From positions 1 to 40,745 of the IMG/VR virus record IMGVR_UViG_3300031578_003491: 40,745 nucleotides of DNA, one strand, 5' to 3'. Both the position numbers and the translations under genes were made by a program. This stretch comes from a virus. Below, piece after piece: positions 37,620 through 40,745 of the stretch (position 1 is the stretch's first letter; each line of letters opens with the position of its first letter). The notes beneath the pieces were generated by a model. That model was not told the origin of the DNA. It saw only the letters and a list, made by a program, of their open reading frames with translations, and searched no databases.

Positions 37620-38270
37620 ATGGCAAAAATTATACTTGATTTTGGCAGCGGAAACACCTGCCACAACGATTGGGATTATACCAAACGAATGATTGACGAA
37701 CTTAAAGCAGTGGATACTGGCAAGCATGAGGTCATAATTAAGTGGCAACTTTTTAAAGAGGCTGGGGAAAACATCCCACTTGATAAATCGGTATTCGATT
37801 TAGCTTATGTTTATGCAAAAGAATTAGGTTATCAAACAACTTCCAGTGTTTTCGATAAAGAAAGCCTGGATTTTTTATTGCAGTTTGATGTGCCATTTGT
37901 AAAGATTGCCAACAATAGGGAATTGGATTGGCTGATTAGTGAGATACCGCGCAAGGTTCCTGTTTATGTCAGTTGCGGGAGTGCTGAACAGATTGGGAAC
38001 TGGCACGAGTCCGTTAGATGGGGAATCATTAAACCCTTGCTGTGCGTTTCTAATTATCCTGCTAATATGGAAGATTACGAAGAAATAAAAAAATTTGGCT
38101 TATATGTTATATATGATAAATATGGCATTTCTGACCACACAACAAACTTTGGGCTGTGGTATCGTTATCAACCTGAAATCATTGAGTGGCATTTTGGACT
38201 CTCGGATTCCACTGGACTTGATGCCGGGCCTTTTATGAGAACTCCGGCTATATTGAAAGAGGTATTGTAA
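37620..38270 (+). CDS. Short NeuB-like nonulosonate synthase (216 aa)
   Basis: ATG 37620 behind AGGGAGCG. Signature of the NeuB/PseI/SpsE TIM barrel: SVFDKESLDFLLQFDVPFVK, KIANNRELDWL and SDHTTNFGLWYR, with HFGLSDSTGLDAGPFM near the end. NeuB enzymes condense phosphoenolpyruvate with an amino hexose. It is 216 aa, about two thirds of the usual length, and lacks the C-terminal SAF (antifreeze-like) domain that shapes the active site, so activity or a partner subunit is uncertain. Confidence 0.8.
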   Translation: MAKIILDFGSGNTCHNDWDYTKRMIDELKAVDTGKHEVIIKWQLFKEAGENIPLDKSVFDLAYVYAKELGYQTTSSVFDKESLDFLLQFDVPFVKIANNRELDWLISEIPRKVPVYVSCGSAEQIGNWHESVRWGIIKPLLCVSNYPANMEDYEEIKKFGLYVIYDKYGISDHTTNFGLWYRYQPEIIEWHFGLSDSTGLDAGPFMRTPAILKEVL

Positions 38271-38440
38271 TGAAAATGTTTCTAAGAGTATTATTCACCT
38301 TGGAAGTATTAACACTTTTGGCCTCGACAATTTTTATGTTTAGAGGGTTATATTTTCAATCAATATTCTTTTTAATTGTTTCTTGCACAGAAAGAATAGC
38401 ACGTGAGATAAAGGAGAGAAAAAATGGATTGGTCAGATAA
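38270..38440 (+). CDS. Small membrane protein (56 aa)
   Basis: ATG 38270 overlaps the synthase TAA (TAATG). Two hydrophobic stretches (LFTLEVLTLLASTIFMFRG and SIFFLIVSC) then a basic tail (RIAREIKERKNG). Its 3' end overlaps the dehydratase start (38424). Short, so moderately supported. Confidence 0.5.
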   Translation: MKMFLRVLFTLEVLTLLASTIFMFRGLYFQSIFFLIVSCTERIAREIKERKNGLVR

Positions 38441-39284
38441 AACAGTATTAATAACTGGTGGTACAGGATCTATGGGCAGTGCATTTGCAAAATATCTTAT
38501 CCAATATCAGCCTAAAAAGCTGATTATTTTTTCGCGCGGATGGCTTGCACAGAAGTCTATGCAGGATGAACTCGGAGATTTGCCTTTTGTTCGATATTTC
38601 ATTGGTGATGTGAGGGATAAGGACAGGCTCATGAGGGCATTTAAAGATGTTGATATAGTAATACATGCGGCAGCACTTAAAGACTTGCCTACATGCGAGT
38701 ACAACCCAGGAGAAGCATTATTCACGAACGTAATAGGCACACAGAATGTTATAGATGCATGTATAGATTGTGGAGTAAGTAAAAGCTTATTTATAAGCAC
38801 TGATAAGAGCGTGGCACCATGCAATACCTATGGGGCGACAAAGGCATTAGCTGAAAGGTTGTGGTTGAATGCTAACAAAATCGCAGCAGATGATAATATT
38901 CGGTTTTCTGTTTGCAGATATGGGAACGTATGGAATAGCTCGGGTAGCGTGTTACCTATTTGGTTAAAAATGATCAAACAGGGAGCAGAATATCTTCCCG
39001 TTACAGATATAAATATGAGTCGTTTTATTTTCAAAATGGAAGACGTAATGCGCTTCGTGGAAGATAGTATTAAAAATATGCAGGGCGGAGAATTATATAT
39101 TCCAAAATTGCCAAGTGCGCGTATTGTTGACATCTGTGAAGCCCTCAACATGTCTTATGAAATAATAGGGATAAGACCTGGTGAAAAAATTCATGAAGAG
39201 ATGGAACTTGGATATGATAGCGGTTCGAATCCATGGTATTTATCAGTTGATGATCTAAGAAAAATGATACAAAATGTGATATAA
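38424..39284 (+). CDS. UDP-GlcNAc 4,6-dehydratase, PseB/LegB-like
   Basis: ATG 38424 behind AAAGGAG. Extended SDR: Rossmann VLITGGTGSMGSAF, IHAAALKDLPTCEYNPGEA, ISTDKSVAPCNTYGATK with the catalytic Y-x-x-x-K, and the C-terminal GIRPGEKIHEEM typical of this dehydratase group. It makes the 4-keto-6-deoxy sugar nucleotide that the aminotransferase (32827) uses. 286 aa, a little shorter than PseB (~330). Confidence 0.9.
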   Translation: MDWSDKTVLITGGTGSMGSAFAKYLIQYQPKKLIIFSRGWLAQKSMQDELGDLPFVRYFIGDVRDKDRLMRAFKDVDIVIHAAALKDLPTCEYNPGEALFTNVIGTQNVIDACIDCGVSKSLFISTDKSVAPCNTYGATKALAERLWLNANKIAADDNIRFSVCRYGNVWNSSGSVLPIWLKMIKQGAEYLPVTDINMSRFIFKMEDVMRFVEDSIKNMQGGELYIPKLPSARIVDICEALNMSYEIIGIRPGEKIHEEMELGYDSGSNPWYLSVDDLRKMIQNVI

Positions 39285-39285
39285 T
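39277..39285 (+). promoter_or_regulatory. Extended -10 promoter (TGnTATAAT)
   Basis: TG-A-TATAAT is a perfect extended -10 and needs no -35. It overlaps the last codon of the dehydratase gene and would start transcription at about 39291, exactly where the structured RNA begins. Confidence 0.6.
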
Positions 39286-39290
39286 ATAAC

Positions 39291-39343
39291 TGAGGCACAA
39301 GGAGTCATGACCTTGTTAAAACAGCTTTCCTGAGCTGGCCTCA
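39291..39343 (+). ncRNA. Compact three-way-junction RNA in front of the GIY-YIG gene
   Basis: TGAGGC (39291-39296) pairs with GCCTCA (39338-39343). Inside lie ACAAGG-agtcatga-CCTTGT (39297-39316) and CAGCT-ttcctg-AGCTG (39322-39337), joined by TAAAA. Helices abut with only the TAAAA unpaired at the junction, and every pair is Watson-Crick. It could be a regulatory leader or a short RNA. No known riboswitch class is recognised. Confidence 0.65.
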
Positions 39344-39383
39344 TCGTGTAAATCGGGACAATACGACAGGAGGTATTTTTGTT

Positions 39384-40253
39384 ATGCGAATTTGCGGAAT
39401 TTATAAGATCGAGAATGCGGTTAATGGGAAGGTCTATATCGGGCAAAGCATTGATATTAAGAAAAGATTTAGAGAACACAAACATCACTTTAGACTTAAT
39501 AAACACGATAATAGTTACATGCAAAGATCTTGGGAAAAATATGGCGAAGAGGGATTTACCTTTGAAATAATTGAAGAGTGTCTAGAGGCTAAATTAAATA
39601 ACAGAGAGATACACTATATAGAAAAACATAAAAATGTAACTGAATTATATAACCTAAAAGATGGCGGGTTAAATGGTGGCTCACCAAGTGAAGAGACAAG
39701 GAAAAAAATAAGCGAATCCAATATGGGCCATAAAATGTCTGAAGAAACAAAAGCAAAAATAGGTAAAGCAAACAAGGGTATGAAACGGTCCGATGAACAG
39801 AAAAATGCAATAAGCGAAACGCTAAAGGGCCACTGTGTTTATGAAGAAACTCGAAAGAAAATAAGCGATTCTAAGAAAGGCAAAAAAGGAAAAAAATTAT
39901 ATGAAGAACATAAGAAAAAACTTAGCATAGCAGATAAATGTAGGATTGTTTCAAGCGAAACTAGAAAGAAGTTAAGCGAATCACGCAAAGGGAAAGCAAC
40001 TCGAACTGGACATGTAAATAATGAAGATCATAGAAGAAAAATAAGTGAAGCCAATAAGGGAAAAACTCGTTCAGAGGAAGATAGAAAAAAGTCAAGTGAA
40101 TCGCATAAGGGGAAAGTCCATACAGAAGAAACGAAGATAAAAATGAGCGAATCTCATAAAGGGAAAAATACTTGGGCAACAGGTAGAAAACTTTCTGAGG
40201 AACATAAAAGAAAAATAAGCGAATCGTTATTAAGGAGAAAAGAAATTGGATAA
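39384..40253 (+). CDS. GIY-YIG homing endonuclease with NUMOD3 repeats
   Basis: ATG 39384 behind GGAGG. Residues 1-90 hold CGIYKIENAVNGKVYIGQS (GIY...YIG) and RFREHKHHF, the Seg-type nuclease core. From ~residue 103 onward, about nine NUMOD3-like repeats (EETRKKISESxKGK) provide DNA contacts, with variants S-E-E-T/HKRKISES. Freestanding homing endonuclease, 289 aa, which can spread itself into related phages. It sits inside the sugar operon, so it likely marks a recent insertion. Confidence 0.93.
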   Translation: MRICGIYKIENAVNGKVYIGQSIDIKKRFREHKHHFRLNKHDNSYMQRSWEKYGEEGFTFEIIEECLEAKLNNREIHYIEKHKNVTELYNLKDGGLNGGSPSEETRKKISESNMGHKMSEETKAKIGKANKGMKRSDEQKNAISETLKGHCVYEETRKKISDSKKGKKGKKLYEEHKKKLSIADKCRIVSSETRKKLSESRKGKATRTGHVNNEDHRRKISEANKGKTRSEEDRKKSSESHKGKVHTEETKIKMSESHKGKNTWATGRKLSEEHKRKISESLLRRKEIG

Positions 40254-40745
40254 AATTAAATTAGACCCTACTATATATACCAACAATATGGATGCTCTGA
40301 AAGTACGTTATCCAGATTTAGCATTGCTATTATCTCTGGTAGAAATTGGACCCAAATACCAATTGGCCAAGCAAGAAAACTGTCTACCGAACGTGATTCT
40401 TCCCGATGGTGCATTTTATTATCTTGGCAACATGATCCAATACTGTGAAGAACAATTTCGTGGCTTTGAATTATCTAATGTCAAAATTCCTGTCTTTAAC
40501 GGTTTTGGCTTGGGTTACGAAGTTCTCTACTGGCTTCAATTCAAGGCCAAAGAACATCAAACCCAAGGAGTTATCATCTTCGAAAAAGATATCGAACTAT
40601 TTCAATGTGCCATGAATGTTACAGATTTAACTCAGTTAATCAACAATCCCGGCATTCACTTCTTTGTTGGCGTACCTCTCGACCAACTATACACAAAACT
40701 TCGTGAGCACTATCAGAAGGAAATACAACAAATGCTGATGTGTGG
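40246..40745 (+). CDS. Maf/DUF115-like glycosyltransferase, N-terminal part
   Basis: TTG 40246 behind TTAAGGAG overlaps the GIY-YIG stop by 8 nt; the right end is cut by the window. The opening resembles motility accessory factors (NNMDALKVRYPDLALLLSLV), with VFNGFGLGYEVLYWL and GVIIFEKDIELFQCAMNVTD then GIHFFVGVPL, the typical GFGLG-strand and acidic E-x-D/E of the Maf fold. Maf proteins transfer pseudaminic or legionaminic acid to flagellin. Activity should use the CMP-sugar made by neighbouring genes. Confidence 0.75.
   Translation, partial: MDKIKLDPTIYTNNMDALKVRYPDLALLLSLVEIGPKYQLAKQENCLPNVILPDGAFYYLGNMIQYCEEQFRGFELSNVKIPVFNGFGLGYEVLYWLQFKAKEHQTQGVIIFEKDIELFQCAMNVTDLTQLINNPGIHFFVGVPLDQLYTKLREHYQKEIQQMLMC

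Noticed and set aside
39291-39343. tRNA, hammerhead ribozyme or known riboswitch
   Set aside because: No acceptor/anticodon pattern, no CTGATGA...GAAA core, and no recalled riboswitch consensus in the junction.
1-40745. Integrase, repressor, retron, toxin-antitoxin or known defence system
   Set aside because: No recombinase, reverse transcriptase, CI-like repressor or recognisable defence operon could be identified in any frame.

Overview
The window looks like part of a temperate phage or prophage of a low-G+C Gram-positive (Firmicutes) host. Evidence: nearly all genes lie on the + strand and are short, tightly packed and often overlap (ATGA, TAATG); strong GGAGG-type ribosome sites precede them; TTG and GTG starts are common; and the order early genes, recombination, replication, regulators, late switch, small terminase is typical of phages of these bacteria. 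A Spo0A-C-like protein (9798-10142) hints at a spore-forming host. No integrase, repressor, large terminase or virion gene is visible.

Layout. 1-3.7 kb: end of a pentapeptide-repeat gene, many small early genes (one frameshifted) and a left-handed beta-helix repeat protein. 3.7-10.7 kb: SNF2-like helicase, two methylases, a 3D-domain protein, a cytosine-5 DNA methylase interrupted by a LAGLIDADG intein exactly at its catalytic cysteine, and a Spo0A-C-like protein. 10.7-14.5 kb: SbcC/RecF-like ATPase, RecT, PD-(D/E)XK nuclease and SSB, a complete single-strand-annealing recombination set. 15.9-17.5 kb: replication initiator-like and G39P-like helicase-loader proteins. 17.5-20.3 kb: a damaged stretch in which a radical SAM gene, a small HTH gene and a sigma factor each carry stop codons or frameshifts. 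18.6-24.2 kb: two DUF5131 (Gp37/Gp68) paralogues, RusA, an ASCH protein and Cys-rich miniproteins. 25.0-25.6 kb: ArpU/RinA-like late regulator followed by three 11-bp iterons and a -10 box.

25.7-40.7 kb is an accessory region wrapped around the small terminase gene (33996-34457). It encodes what looks like a nonulosonic-acid (pseudaminic/legionaminic type) pathway: 4,6-dehydratase, PLP aminotransferase, GNAT acetyltransferase, formyltransferase, a short NeuB-like synthase, an SpsF-like cytidylyltransferase, a Gfo/Idh/MocA oxidoreductase, a FemAB-like transferase, a B12-type radical SAM enzyme, and at the right edge a Maf/DUF115-type glycosyltransferase. The inference is that the phage makes or edits an activated acidic sugar and attaches it to a surface protein, probably flagellin.

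Within this region sits a self-contained unit (28761-30544): a -10 box, a degenerate 5-nt GGYNN array, a Com-like zinc ribbon gene, two unknown genes, a second GGYNN array, then a terminator. This unit is the best candidate here for an undescribed system. Several hairpins, a three-way-junction RNA in front of a GIY-YIG endonuclease, and a promoter-gene-terminator moron (28021-28702) complete the picture.
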